Source of the DNA: Sandaracinus amylolyticus
GTDB taxonomy: Bacteria > Myxococcota_A > Polyangia > Polyangiales > Sandaracinaceae
DNA length: 64,000 nucleotides
Direction of reading: 5' to 3'
NCBI RefSeq assembly: GCF_000737325.1
Contig: NZ_CP011125.1
Span: 2,356,001-2,420,000, forward strand
Part shown: positions 9,012 to 18,154 of the stretch, one piece after another
How positions within the stretch are numbered: the first letter of the stretch is position 1
Layout: the number at the start of each line of letters is the position of its first letter
Program-made: the position numbers and the translations under genes
The notes under the pieces: model-generated
The model's input: only the letters and a program-made list of their open reading frames with translations
The model's database searches: none
What the model was told of the DNA's origin: nothing

Positions 9012-11927
9012 ATGCGTGCCGTCGTGAATCCGACGCTCTGGGCGAGGTGTGTCCTCGCAATTGTGACGACGCTCTGTGTCACGACTCCCGCGCTCGCTCA
9101 GAGCGACGAAGTCGGTGACACGCCGGTGACGCCCGAGGACGAAGCGCCGCAGGACGAAGCGCCGCCCGCCGAGGTCGCTGCACCGGACGACGCAGCGATC
9201 AGCGAGGCCGAGCAGGCGGAGATCGACGCCGCGCTCGCCGAAGACGCGCCGCACTGCAGCGGCACCGGCGTCGAAGGCGTGGTGCGCGACGCGCAGACGC
9301 GCGAGACGATGATCGAAGCGCCGGTGATCGTCGTCGGTCGCGGGGCTCGCGTCCTGACCGACTACGACGGTCGATTCGCGATCGATCTGCCGCCCGGCAC
9401 GTACTCGCTTCGCTCGTATTACGACCTGTACCAGCCGACGCGCGTCGACGACGTCGTCGTCACGCGCGGTGAGTGCACGACGATCGAGCTCGAGCTGAGC
9501 TCGGAGACGACCACGGGCGAGGAGATCGTGATCGAGGTCCGCGCGGAGCGCGGCACCGCCGCGTCGCAGCTGCGCATGCGGCGTGAAGCAGTGGGCTCGC
9601 AGGACGCGATCTCCAGCGAAGAGATCCGCCGCGCGCCGGACAGCACGGCGAGCGAGGTCGTGCGCCGCATGGTCGGTGTCACGACCCGCGACGACTTCGT
9701 CTACATCCGCGGCCTCGGGAGCCGGTACGTGAGCACGATGCTCAACGGCGTCGTCGTGCCCAGCACGGATCCCGACGTTGCGGGTGTGCAGCTCGACATC
9801 TTCCCCGCCTCGCTGCTCGAGAGCGTGACGGTGCGGAAGACGTTCACGCCGGACGTGCCCGGCGCGTGGGCCGGTGGGCTCATGAACATCCAGACGCAGA
9901 GCTACCCGACGGATTTCCAGCTGCGCCTGAACCTGAGCTTCGGCATCAACTCGGAGAACTCGTTCCAGGAGACGCTCGGATATCAGTCCGGTGGTCTCGA
10001 CTTCCTCGCGTTCGACGACGGAACTCGCGCACTGCCCGATCTGGTGCGCGACACCGATCTGCAGTCGCGCGACATCACGGGCGACCAGCTTCGCGATGCC
10101 TCGATGTCGTTCCCGAACACGTGGGGCGTGGGCGAGCGCACGTCTTGGCCGAACCTGAGCGGCGGATTCAGCATGGGCGACACGGTCGACATCGACGGTC
10201 ATCTGCTGGGCTATCTGGTCGTCGCGGGATATCGATATTCCGAGCGCCCGCTCCCCGACATCATCGCGTCGGTCCAGCTCCGCGATCCCGAAGATCCGGA
10301 TTCGGTCACGCTGCGTGAATCGCTCCAGCAAGACGGCGTGCGCCGCGTCGCCCAGCTCAGCGCGCTGGGCACGGTCACCTATGAGCTCGCCGAGCACCAC
10401 AACGTGACGCTCGTCGGCCTGTTCAGTCAGAACTCCGACGACTTCGCTGCGATCATCTCGGGCCGTAGCGAGACGACGAACTCGGACATTCGCGATTTCC
10501 GCATCTCGTGGGTGCAGCGGACGCTCGGATTCGGCCAGCTCCTCGGCGAGCACACGCACCTCTTCGGGACCTCGCGGCTGAACTGGCAGCTCAACCTGAG
10601 CAGCGTCCAGCGCGACCAGCCCGACCTGCGTGATCTCCGCTACGTGATCAGCGAGGAAGGGGTCGCGCGATGGGCTCCGAGCGCGTCGAGCGGCCAGCGC
10701 TTCTACTCGACTCTCGACGACGTCACGTACGGCGGCGGGCTCGACATAACCGTGCCGTTCGAGCACTTCGAGGCGCGGTTCGGAGGCCTCGCGAGCCGCA
10801 CCGAGCGTGACTTCCAGACGCGCCGTTTCAACTGGCGCCTCTCGTTGAGCGCTCCGCCCGAGACTGCGCTCCTCCCGCCGGAGGAGCTGTTCGGCCCGCA
10901 GAGCCTCGAGAGCGCACTTCGCATCGCCGAGACGTCCCGCGACGACGACAGCTACTACGCGTCCCAGACGCTGCTCGGGGCGTATGCGTCGCTCGAGTGG
11001 CGCCCGATCTCGGCGCTGCGGATTGCCGGCGGCGTCCGTGCTGAGTCGTTCCGCCAGATCGTCGAGTCGCGTCCCGTCTTCGCCGGGCCCGACGACGAGA
11101 TCACCGGAACGCGGCGTACCGACGTCGACCCGCTCCCGTCGGCGTCGGTGGTAGTCGAGCCGATCAGCAACATGTTCGTCCGCGCCTCGTACGGAGGCAC
11201 GGTCGCGCGCCCGCTCGTGCGTGAGCTCGCGCCGTTTCTCTTCGTCGACTTCGTCCGGCGCCGCACGATCACTGGCAATCCCGATCTCGAGCGCACCTAC
11301 ATCCACAACTTCGACCTTCGATGGGAGTGGTTCCCGTCGGAGAACGAAGTGCTCGCGGTCTCCGGGTTCGCGAAAGTGTTCGAGAGCCCGATCGAGCAGA
11401 CGATCGTGACGAGCGCGGGCGATCTCAGCTACTCGAACATCGCGGGCGCGGAGAACTACGGGGCGGAGATCGAGGCGCGGGTGCACCTCGGCCACATCGT
11501 ACCCCAGCTCGACTGGATCAGCGTCGGCACGAACGTGACGCTCGTCTACAGCCGCGCTCGCCTCACGGACGAGCAGCGGAATCAGGCGACGAACAGCGAG
11601 CGTCCCCTCGCTGGACAGCCGCCCTACGTCATCAACGTGTCACTCGGCTTTACGCCTCCCGATACGGGCCTTTCGTTCTACGCCTACTACAACGTCTTCG
11701 GCCCGAGGCTGGAGGATGTCGGGCTCCAGGGCATTCCCGACGTGTATCAGCAGCCCTGGCACACGGTGGACGCGACGATTCGTTGGGACGTCGACGACAC
11801 CTTCGGACTCTCTCTGTCGGGTCGGAATCTGCTCTTCCAGCGGATCGACCTCACCCAGGGCGGGTTCGTCGTCACGGGTTATCAGCCCGGGACGACCGTG
11901 GTCCTCAGTGCGTCGTACTCCCCGTGA
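9012..11927 (+). CDS. TonB-dependent receptor with N-terminal carboxypeptidase-regulatory-like domain
   Basis: 971 aa with a signal peptide (hydrophobic residues about 9-28, cleavage near LAQS). An acidic Glu/Ala/Pro stretch (about 32-75) comes first. Next is a carboxypeptidase regulatory-like beta-sandwich (about 78-160; GVEGVVRDAQTRETMIEAPV and LTDYDGRFAIDLPPGTYSL), then a plug (about 170-310; DDFVYIRGLGSRYVSTMLNG) and a beta-barrel of over 600 residues. The plug carries VRKTFTPDVPGAWAGGLMNI, typical of large receptors for polymers or siderophore-like ligands. It follows tonB/exbB/exbD/exbD, and its partner is probably the beta-helix lipoprotein 53 bp downstream. The ligand cannot be told from sequence. 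Confidence 0.9.
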   Translation: MRAVVNPTLWARCVLAIVTTLCVTTPALAQSDEVGDTPVTPEDEAPQDEAPPAEVAAPDDAAISEAEQAEIDAALAEDAPHCSGTGVEGVVRDAQTRETMIEAPVIVVGRGARVLTDYDGRFAIDLPPGTYSLRSYYDLYQPTRVDDVVVTRGECTTIELELSSETTTGEEIVIEVRAERGTAASQLRMRREAVGSQDAISSEEIRRAPDSTASEVVRRMVGVTTRDDFVYIRGLGSRYVSTMLNGVVVPSTDPDVAGVQLDIFPASLLESVTVRKTFTPDVPGAWAGGLMNIQTQSYPTDFQLRLNLSFGINSENSFQETLGYQSGGLDFLAFDDGTRALPDLVRDTDLQSRDITGDQLRDASMSFPNTWGVGERTSWPNLSGGFSMGDTVDIDGHLLGYLVVAGYRYSERPLPDIIASVQLRDPEDPDSVTLRESLQQDGVRRVAQLSALGTVTYELAEHHNVTLVGLFSQNSDDFAAIISGRSETTNSDIRDFRISWVQRTLGFGQLLGEHTHLFGTSRLNWQLNLSSVQRDQPDLRDLRYVISEEGVARWAPSASSGQRFYSTLDDVTYGGGLDITVPFEHFEARFGGLASRTERDFQTRRFNWRLSLSAPPETALLPPEELFGPQSLESALRIAETSRDDDSYYASQTLLGAYASLEWRPISALRIAGGVRAESFRQIVESRPVFAGPDDEITGTRRTDVDPLPSASVVVEPISNMFVRASYGGTVARPLVRELAPFLFVDFVRRRTITGNPDLERTYIHNFDLRWEWFPSENEVLAVSGFAKVFESPIEQTIVTSAGDLSYSNIAGAENYGAEIEARVHLGHIVPQLDWISVGTNVTLVYSRARLTDEQRNQATNSERPLAGQPPYVINVSLGFTPPDTGLSFYAYYNVFGPRLEDVGLQGIPDVYQQPWHTVDATIRWDVDDTFGLSLSGRNLLFQRIDLTQGGFVVTGYQPGTTVVLSASYSP

Positions 11928-11980
11928 TCTCGCGCGGGAGTCGATTGTGACGGTCTCCAAAGAAGGCGAGAGATAAAGAC

Positions 11981-13402
11981 ATGAGGAAGCGACAGTATCT
12001 TGCGACGGTGCTCGCGCTTGGCTTGATGGGGGCCGGCGGGCTGATGGGCTGCGGCGACGACGACGGTGGCGACGGCACGCCGGACTCCGGCCGCGTCGAC
12101 GGTGGGAACGACCCGGTCGACGGTGGCGGCGACGAGAACGACGGCGGCAACACCCCGGAATGCGGTGAGCAGGGCGAGACCACGGTCTCGGGCGACATCA
12201 GCACCAACACGACCTGGACCTGCGCGAACGAGTACCGCCTCACCGCGCCGGTGTTCGTCACGAACAACGCCGTGCTCACGATCGAGCCCGGCACCCGCAT
12301 CCTCGGGGACGACGGCTCGCACCTCGTGATCACGCGCGGCGCGCGTCTCGTCGCCGACGGCACCGCCGAGGCGCCGATCGTGTTCACCTCGTCGCGCGCG
12401 GAAGGCTCGCGTGGTCGCGGCGACTGGGGCGGCGTGGTCCTCCTCGGCCGCGCGCCGATCAACGTCGAAGGCGGCGAGGACAACATCGAGGGGCTGCCCG
12501 CGACGGAGGAGCGCGGTGTGTACGGCGGCACCGACGCGGCGCACAACTGCGGCACGCTCCGCTACGTCCGCGTGGAGTACGCGGGCGACGTCATCGGCGA
12601 GGACAACGAGCTGAACGGGCTGACGCTCGGTGCGTGCGGCACCGGCACGGTCGTGGACTACGTCCAGGTCCACAACGGTCTCGATGATGCGTTCGAGATG
12701 TTCGGCGGGACGGTGAACCTCCGCCACGTCGTCGCGTCGAGCATGGACGATGACGGTCTCGACTGGGACCAGGGCTACACCGGTAGCGTGCAGTTCGCGA
12801 TCATCCAGCGCGGCAACTCGTCGTCGGCGGATCCCAACGGCATCGAGGCGGACAATCTCCGCGCGTCGCCGGCCGCCGCGCCGATCTCCGAGCCGACCGT
12901 CTACAACCTCACGGTCGTCGGCGCGAACAACGCCGCAGTGACGAACAGCGTGGGTATGGTCCTCCGCCGCGGCACCCACGGTCACATCTTCAACGCTATC
13001 GTGGTCGGCTTCGGCGAGGCCGGCGTCGAGATTCCGGCGACCGTCGACCCCGACGGGGACGGCCCGCTGCCGGCGATTCCGGATCCCAGCGCGGCGGCGG
13101 CGGCGAGTGGTGATCTCGAGGTCGAAAATTCGATCTTCTTCAACAACGGAGTCGCGTTCTCGAGCGGCGCAGCGCAGACCGCGTTCAGCATGGCGGGCGC
13201 GATGAACCAGACCGAGACGAACCCGATGCTCTCGATGCCGTACAACCTCACGGCGCCGAACTTCGCTCCGGCGGCGGCGCTCACGAGCGGTGCGGCGACG
13301 CCGGCGGGCACGGGCATCGACGCGACGGCCACGTTCATCGGCGCGATCCGCGACGCGGCGAGCGACTGGACGCAGGGCTGGACGGCGTACCCCGCGGAGT
13401 GA
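11981..13402 (+). CDS. Secreted beta-helix-like lipoprotein, partner of the TonB receptor
   Basis: 473 aa. Signal peptide with lipobox LMGCGD (Cys near residue 26), then an Asp/Gly-rich flexible stretch (about 28-60) typical of myxobacterial surface lipoproteins. The rest resembles the right-handed parallel beta-helix proteins often found beside TonB receptors: [58 protein letters not shown] and [21 protein letters not shown] recall this family next to receptors in Bacteroidota and Proteobacteria, but no biochemical role is established for it here. Placement 53 bp after the receptor and before a strong hairpin suggests it is the last gene of that transcript. It probably binds substrate at the cell surface. 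Confidence 0.75.
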   Translation: MRKRQYLATVLALGLMGAGGLMGCGDDDGGDGTPDSGRVDGGNDPVDGGGDENDGGNTPECGEQGETTVSGDISTNTTWTCANEYRLTAPVFVTNNAVLTIEPGTRILGDDGSHLVITRGARLVADGTAEAPIVFTSSRAEGSRGRGDWGGVVLLGRAPINVEGGEDNIEGLPATEERGVYGGTDAAHNCGTLRYVRVEYAGDVIGEDNELNGLTLGACGTGTVVDYVQVHNGLDDAFEMFGGTVNLRHVVASSMDDDGLDWDQGYTGSVQFAIIQRGNSSSADPNGIEADNLRASPAAAPISEPTVYNLTVVGANNAAVTNSVGMVLRRGTHGHIFNAIVVGFGEAGVEIPATVDPDGDGPLPAIPDPSAAAAASGDLEVENSIFFNNGVAFSSGAAQTAFSMAGAMNQTETNPMLSMPYNLTAPNFAPAAALTSGAATPAGTGIDATATFIGAIRDAASDWTQGWTAYPAE

Positions 13403-13410
13403 GCGAGTGA

Positions 13411-13434
13411 GCTGCACTCGCGCGCGAGTGCAGC
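13411..13434. other. Perfect 24-bp palindrome
   Basis: GCTGCACTCGCG is followed directly by its exact reverse complement CGCGAGTGCAGC, beginning 8 bp after the stop of the beta-helix lipoprotein gene. It could fold as a hairpin in RNA in front of the terminator, or act as a DNA site. Confidence 0.7.
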
Positions 13435-13440
13435 GTGCGA

Positions 13441-13473
13441 GAAGCCCCCGTGAGCTGTGCTCACGGGGGCTTC
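13441..13473 (+). terminator. Strong rho-independent-like terminator hairpin
   Basis: A perfect 15-bp inverted repeat (GAAGCCCCCGTGAGC and its complement) with a 3-nt TGT loop, followed by TTCGTTC. It sits 39 nt after the beta-helix lipoprotein stop and closes the tonB-receptor gene cluster. The T tract is short, as usual in GC-rich genomes. The stretch to the next gene (13474-13696) shows no gene. Confidence 0.85.
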
Positions 13474-13696
13474 TTCGTTCCTCGCGAGATTCGTACCCGG
13501 ATGTCATCGAGGCCAGGGCCTCCGGTTCGCCGACGCAGGCGCTATTCCGATGCGCCAGATCTCGTCGAGCCGGAGATTGATTCGCGAAGCGCGCGAGCAT
13601 CTGCGCGCCGGCCCGTCGTGACCGGACAGCTACGCCGGAGACATCGCGACGCCATGCGCGGAACCTTCAATTGGGGCCCAACCTGGAGGAGCCACA

Positions 13697-14254
13697 GTGA
13701 CTGAAGCGATCTGTCGAAGCTCTCTCGTGCGCGCGATCGCGGTGCTGTCCATGTTCACACCGGGCTCTGCGGAAGCGCAGTGCGATGTCCTCGACCTGTC
13801 CGCGAGGACGAATGACACGCTGGTTTTGCTCGGGCGCTATCAGCAATGCACGCCTGCATCGGGTGGCGGCGTGACGTGCGGGTCCACGTCGAGCCTGGGC
13901 GCATGCGTGCTGGACGAGGTGACGGGTACGGTGGAGTTCTTTCGGATTGTCTCGACAGACGACCCCGTCGTGGCCGATTCCGGGTTCGACGTGATGTGCG
14001 GCTTCGCCGGAGACGATTCGCTACGCGGAGACCTCGACGATTCGTCCGATGCGTTCGAATGCATGTACGGAGGCGCCGGCAGCGACGCGCGCTGGGCCGA
14101 CTGGCGGATCTCGTACACACCGAATGACTGGGATCAGTCGAGTGACTGTGAGACCAATCGAGGCGGCCTGCCCGTGTTCACCGCCGGCTGCGAAGCCTTC
14201 GCGGCGCTCTGCCAGGCGGAGCGCGCACCCGACTTGACGAGTCGATTCTACTGA
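13697..14254 (+). CDS. Small secreted protein with RTX-like calcium-binding repeats
   Basis: 185 aa. GTG start at 13697 follows a GGAGGA site (13685-13690). A signal peptide ends near GSAEAQC. The middle contains GFAGDDSLRGDLDD and MYGGAGSDARW, which resemble the GGxGxDxxx nonapeptides of RTX (haemolysin-type) calcium-binding proteins, although only two to three units are present and one is imperfect. It has eight or more Cys, so a disulphide-bonded periplasmic or extracellular fold is likely. No neighbour suggests a secretion system, and the function is unknown. Base use is slightly less GC-rich than in neighbouring genes. Confidence 0.6.
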   Translation: MTEAICRSSLVRAIAVLSMFTPGSAEAQCDVLDLSARTNDTLVLLGRYQQCTPASGGGVTCGSTSSLGACVLDEVTGTVEFFRIVSTDDPVVADSGFDVMCGFAGDDSLRGDLDDSSDAFECMYGGAGSDARWADWRISYTPNDWDQSSDCETNRGGLPVFTAGCEAFAALCQAERAPDLTSRFY

Positions 14255-14348
14255 TTGTCTGGCCGACTCGGTCGCCGCCGGTGAGCATCGGGCGGCGATC
14301 GAGCCGGCCAGTCGGCGCGAGCGCAGAGGGTGTCGCAGCGGCGATTCG

Positions 14349-15080
14349 TCAGCCACGCTCTCGCGCCACCTGGGCGCGAATCAGGAATCCCACCAAGAAC
14401 GCACCGGCGACGATCGACCAGAACGTGACCGGCTCCGGCAGGTGCTCGAGCCCGTTTTCGAGGTTCATCCCGAGGATCGCGCCGAGCGCCGTGATCGGTA
14501 GGAACAGCGCGGCGATCATGTTCAGTCGGTGGGTCTGCACCGAGATGCGCTCCGACAAGCGCGCTTGTTCCTCCGCGCGCTTCGCCACCATGAACTGCAT
14601 CTCTCCCTCGGCCTCTTCGACGAGCAGCTCGACCGCGCGCTCGACCTCGTACGCGAGATCGCGGATCGGCAAGACGCGATCGTCCTCGGGGAGAGTCTCG
14701 CGGAGCTGCGCGAGCGCCTGGTACATGTGCCGCGCCGCGCGCTGGACCGGGCGCGCCGCGCGCACGACGGCGAGATAGTCTTCGGCGCGACACGCCTTCG
14801 CGAGCTGCTCCTCGAGCTCGTCGACGTACTTCGCGTAGCTCTCGACGTGCGTCTGCAGCGTCACGATGTCGTCGCGACCGGGCGCGCAGCGCCACTCGCC
14901 CTCGACGTCGCGCCAGAAGACGACTGCGTGGCGATCGGGGTCGGCGTCGCGCGGCACCTGGTGGAGCAGCAGGAGCACGTGCCCCTCGTGCGTCATCAAT
15001 CGCTGTCGCCCTGCGCGCGGGCCGACCTTCTCGCGGAGTCGAGCGGGGATGTTCCAGACTTCGGGGACGATACGGGCCAT
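14349..15080 (-). CDS. CorA-like divalent cation transporter, short form
   Basis: 243 aa from ATG at 15080; a GTG at 15104 overlapping the hydrolase stop would give 251 aa. The N-terminal cytoplasmic part is alpha-helical, with a coiled-coil-like stretch (EEQLAKACRAEDYLAVVRAA and ERAVELLVEEAEGEMQFMV). Two C-terminal helices carry ITALGAILGMNLENG, containing the GMN signature required for Mg2+ selectivity in CorA. Canonical CorA is about 316 aa, so most of the N-terminal beta domain appears missing or diverged. It lies just downstream of the alpha/beta hydrolase gene and is probably cotranscribed. The ion carried may be Mg, Co, Ni or Zn. Confidence 0.75.
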   Translation of the reverse strand: MARIVPEVWNIPARLREKVGPRAGRQRLMTHEGHVLLLLHQVPRDADPDRHAVVFWRDVEGEWRCAPGRDDIVTLQTHVESYAKYVDELEEQLAKACRAEDYLAVVRAARPVQRAARHMYQALAQLRETLPEDDRVLPIRDLAYEVERAVELLVEEAEGEMQFMVAKRAEEQARLSERISVQTHRLNMIAALFLPITALGAILGMNLENGLEHLPEPVTFWSIVAGAFLVGFLIRAQVARERG

Positions 15081-15100
15081 TCGGCGCGCATCGTAGCTCG

Positions 15101-15940
15101 TCACCGCAGGACGTCGTGGCGCTCGAGGAACGCGCGGATCTCGCCCCAGTAGTCGAGATCGACGGGCGGGAGATCGTTGTGCCCGGCATCACACGCCACG
15201 AGCACGCTCCCCGGCAGCGCGCGCTGCAGGCGCTGCCCGTGCGCGAACGGGATCACCGTGTCGTGGCGACCGTGGAAGAGCAGCACCGGCGCGCGCGTGC
15301 CGCGCAGAGAGCGGATCGTGTCGAAGGGGTCCGAGATCAAGAACGCCGGCGCGCGATAGAGCTCCCACGCGACCTCGGACACGCTCGTGAACGTCGACTG
15401 CAGGATGATCGCGGCGGGTGACCGCTCGCGCGCGAGCTGCGCGACGGCGCCCCCCCCGAGCGACACGCCGTGGAGCACGACGCGCGACCGATCGACGTCG
15501 GGACGCGCGATCGCGCGGTCGTGGAACGCGACGAGATCCTCGCGGATCGCGCGCTCGCTCGGCGTGCCCGCGCTGCGCCCGTAGCCACGATACTCGGGCA
15601 GCAGCACCGACACGCCCATCCTTCGGTAGTGCGTGAGCCAGAGCGGGAGTGGATCGATCACCTCCGCGTTGCCGTGCGCGTAGATGACGAGAGGGCCGGG
15701 CGACTCCGCGGAGACGCCATCGCCCGGGATGAACCACGCCTCGACGGGACCTTCGTCGCTGTCGTGCCACCAGCGCTCGAGGCCGGGCACGCGCGCTGCG
15801 ATCGCCTCGTTCGTCGGTGCCGCGTCGGGGTGGAAGAGCAGCGCGCGCTGCAGTCGGGTCGCGAAGCCGAAGATCATGAGCGCCACCACGATCGCGCCGA
15901 TCGCGAGCCCGCGCACGAGCCTGAGGAGGAACGATCGCAT
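15101..15940 (-). CDS. Membrane-anchored alpha/beta hydrolase
   Basis: 279 aa. Start ATG at 15940 is preferred over an upstream frame extension because a GGAGG site lies 10 nt before it and it opens a hydrophobic segment (about residues 6-28), which probably anchors the protein or serves as an uncleaved signal. The fold is a serine hydrolase: oxyanion strand IYAHGNAEV, nucleophile elbow GVSLGG, acid GRHDTVIP, and catalytic His in AGHNDLP. The nearest group by feel is the BEM46/YfhR-like esterases. The downstream CorA-like gene probably shares its transcript. Substrate unknown. It is divergent from the kinase gene at 16115. Confidence 0.8.
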   Translation of the reverse strand: MRSFLLRLVRGLAIGAIVVALMIFGFATRLQRALLFHPDAAPTNEAIAARVPGLERWWHDSDEGPVEAWFIPGDGVSAESPGPLVIYAHGNAEVIDPLPLWLTHYRRMGVSVLLPEYRGYGRSAGTPSERAIREDLVAFHDRAIARPDVDRSRVVLHGVSLGGGAVAQLARERSPAAIILQSTFTSVSEVAWELYRAPAFLISDPFDTIRSLRGTRAPVLLFHGRHDTVIPFAHGQRLQRALPGSVLVACDAGHNDLPPVDLDYWGEIRAFLERHDVLR

Positions 15941-16114
15941 CTCGCAGAGCCTCCGTTGCTCGTGTACGCGCGACCCCGCTCGCGCCATGTCGAGCTCGAC
16001 TCGTTTCGCAGCGGTGTCGTCACCTTTTCACCAGGGCCAATTCGTCGCGATGTCGCGGGCGATGACCGTCCCGTGGCTTGTGGAGCGCGCGAGGATGCCG
16101 CTTATTGATCGAGC

Positions 16115-17941
16115 ATGAGCGCCGCAGTTCCACGTGGAGTCGCGGAGTCGGATCACGCGCCCGCCACGGCTCATCGTTCCTCTCCGATCGCGCAGAAATA
16201 CGAGCTGCTACGCGAGATCGGGCGAGGCGGGATGGGCGTCGTGCACGAGGCGATCAACACGTGGACGCACCGTCGCGTCGCGCTGAAGCTCATGCACCCC
16301 GGACTGCCACGCACGGTCCAGCGGAGGCTCTTCGAAGAGGCACGCACCGCGTCGCGCCTCTCGCATCCGAACGTGGTCGACGTCCTCGACATGGGCGCGG
16401 CGGAGGACGGCTCGCTGTTCCTCGTGCAGGAGCTGCTCGAGGGCGAAGACCTGCACGAGCGGCTCGATCGCGTCGGACGGCTCGCCGCGTCCGAGGTGCT
16501 GAGGGTGTTCCTGCCGGTGATCGACGCGCTCGCGTCCGCCCACGAGCTCGGGATCGTGCACAGGGACGTGAAGCCCTCGAACATCGTGCTCGCGCGCGAC
16601 CCGCGCGGCGTGCTCGTGCCCAAGCTCGTCGACTTCGGCATCGCGAAGCGGGTCGACGACCACGCGTACACGCGCATCACGCTCGACGGAACGCTGCTCG
16701 GCACGCCTCACTACATGGCCCCCGAGCAGATCCTCGACGACGAGGTCGGACCTCCCGCGGACGTGTGGTCGATCGGCGTGTGTCTCTACGAGGCGCTCAC
16801 CGGACGCGTGCCCTACGAGTCCACGCAGCTGCACCTCTTGCTGCGCGAGATCTCGGGGCTGGACGCGACGAGCCCGCGCCTGCTCGTGGGTGTGCACGAC
16901 GCGTTCGCGAGCCCGATCCGCGCTGCGCTCTCGATCGAGCCCGCGCTGCGGCCCACCATGCGCGAGCTCGCGACGATGCTCGCGTCGATCGGCGACGCCG
17001 ACGACGTGCGCACGGTTCCGCCGCCCGCGGGCTACCACTCGCTCGACGAGCTCGACGACGACGACGATTCCGACCCCACGGTCGTCGAGCTCCAGCGCGT
17101 CAGCGTCCCGAGCGTGCAGCGCGTCACGATCGACGAGAGCGGGCCCATGCGCGCGGCGCTGCGCATCGGGATCGTGAACGACGCGCGCGACCTCGACTCG
17201 GTGCAGCTGCGCGACGCGTTCCGATCCGCGCTCGATCGGGCATGCGAGATCACGCGCTTCCGCAGCTACGCAGAGCTCGTCGACTCGGTGGGCGAGGGCG
17301 ACGTCGATCTCGCGTGGCTGCCGCCGGTCGCCTACGTGCGCGCGGCGCGGCTCGGCGCGGTGCGCATGGTGGTCGCGGTCGAGCGCGACGGCCGCGCGCA
17401 GTACGCGTCCGCGCTGCTCGGTCGGCGCGGCGCCGTGTCGTCGTACGCCGACGTCGCGGGCCGCCGCGCGGTGTGGGTCGACAACTGGTCGGCCGCTGGA
17501 TACCTCGTGCCGCGCGCGCTGCTGTGCGAGCACGGGATCGATCCCGATCTGGCGCTGCGATCGCAGGGATTCGTGGGCTCCTACGAGGCGGTGCTCGATG
17601 CGCTCGCGGCGGGCACTGCCGACGTCGGTGCCGCGTTCTGCACGGTCGGCGCGGACGGCGAGATCGTCCGTCGACCCTGGTCCGAGGCGCACGGTGTGAG
17701 CGTCATCGACGTCAGCGCACCGATCCCCGGCGACACGTTCTGCGCGTCGGCGCTGCTGCCCGAGGACGTCGCGCGCGAGGTGCTCGCGTCGCTCTGCGAC
17801 GAGGTCGCGACGGCGCCGCTCGTGAAGCTCGTGGGCGCCGCGCGTCTCGCGCCCGGGATTCCCGAGCGCTATCGCGGGCTCGAGCGTGCGCTTCTCGTCG
17901 GTCGATCGGAGCCTGGTGTCGCGGCCGTGGAGCACGAGTGA
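16115..17941 (+). CDS. Ser/Thr kinase fused to a PhnD-like periplasmic-binding domain
   Basis: 608 aa. Kinase domain at about 29-295: IGRGGMGVV, K58 in VALKLM, HRDVKPSN (149-156), DFG (173-175), MAPEQ, all intact. A linker with an Asp run (about 309-325) leads to a second domain (about 346-590) resembling phosphonate/phosphate-type ABC solute-binding proteins (PhnD-like, PF12974): RIGIVNDARDL, GDVDLAWLPPVAYV, WVDNWSAAGYLVPRALL, GSYEAVLDALAAGTADVGAA. There is no signal peptide and no hydrophobic segment, so both domains should be cytoplasmic; the binding-protein fold may act as a ligand sensor for the kinase. Neighbours do not include a phosphonate transporter. It begins 174 bp from the divergent hydrolase. 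Confidence 0.82.
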   Translation: MSAAVPRGVAESDHAPATAHRSSPIAQKYELLREIGRGGMGVVHEAINTWTHRRVALKLMHPGLPRTVQRRLFEEARTASRLSHPNVVDVLDMGAAEDGSLFLVQELLEGEDLHERLDRVGRLAASEVLRVFLPVIDALASAHELGIVHRDVKPSNIVLARDPRGVLVPKLVDFGIAKRVDDHAYTRITLDGTLLGTPHYMAPEQILDDEVGPPADVWSIGVCLYEALTGRVPYESTQLHLLLREISGLDATSPRLLVGVHDAFASPIRAALSIEPALRPTMRELATMLASIGDADDVRTVPPPAGYHSLDELDDDDDSDPTVVELQRVSVPSVQRVTIDESGPMRAALRIGIVNDARDLDSVQLRDAFRSALDRACEITRFRSYAELVDSVGEGDVDLAWLPPVAYVRAARLGAVRMVVAVERDGRAQYASALLGRRGAVSSYADVAGRRAVWVDNWSAAGYLVPRALLCEHGIDPDLALRSQGFVGSYEAVLDALAAGTADVGAAFCTVGADGEIVRRPWSEAHGVSVIDVSAPIPGDTFCASALLPEDVAREVLASLCDEVATAPLVKLVGAARLAPGIPERYRGLERALLVGRSEPGVAAVEHE

Positions 17942-18127
17942 CAGCGCGGTGTCGCTCGCCACGCCAGCGTCGATGTCGCACTCCCACGCTCGTCGCGCTC
18001 GCATCGTGAAGAATCGGCGAACGACTCCGATCCTTCATCGCGCCCCTCCGAGTCGACTACGACGGATCCCCGCTCCAGTCGTCCATCGCGACCGCGTGTC
18101 CGGAGACTCGAGCGGCGCGACGCACGT

Positions 18128-18154
18128 GGACGAGTGACACGCAGTCACTCGTCC
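18128..18154. terminator. Inverted repeat at the convergent gene end
   Basis: Arms GGACGAGTGAC and GTCACTCGTCC (11 bp, extendable by one T-A pair) with a 5-nt loop, overlapping the stop of the minus-strand lipoprotein gene. It lies between two converging genes and could end transcription from either side. There is no T tract, so this is a moderate call. The rest of 17942-18127 holds no gene. Confidence 0.5.
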
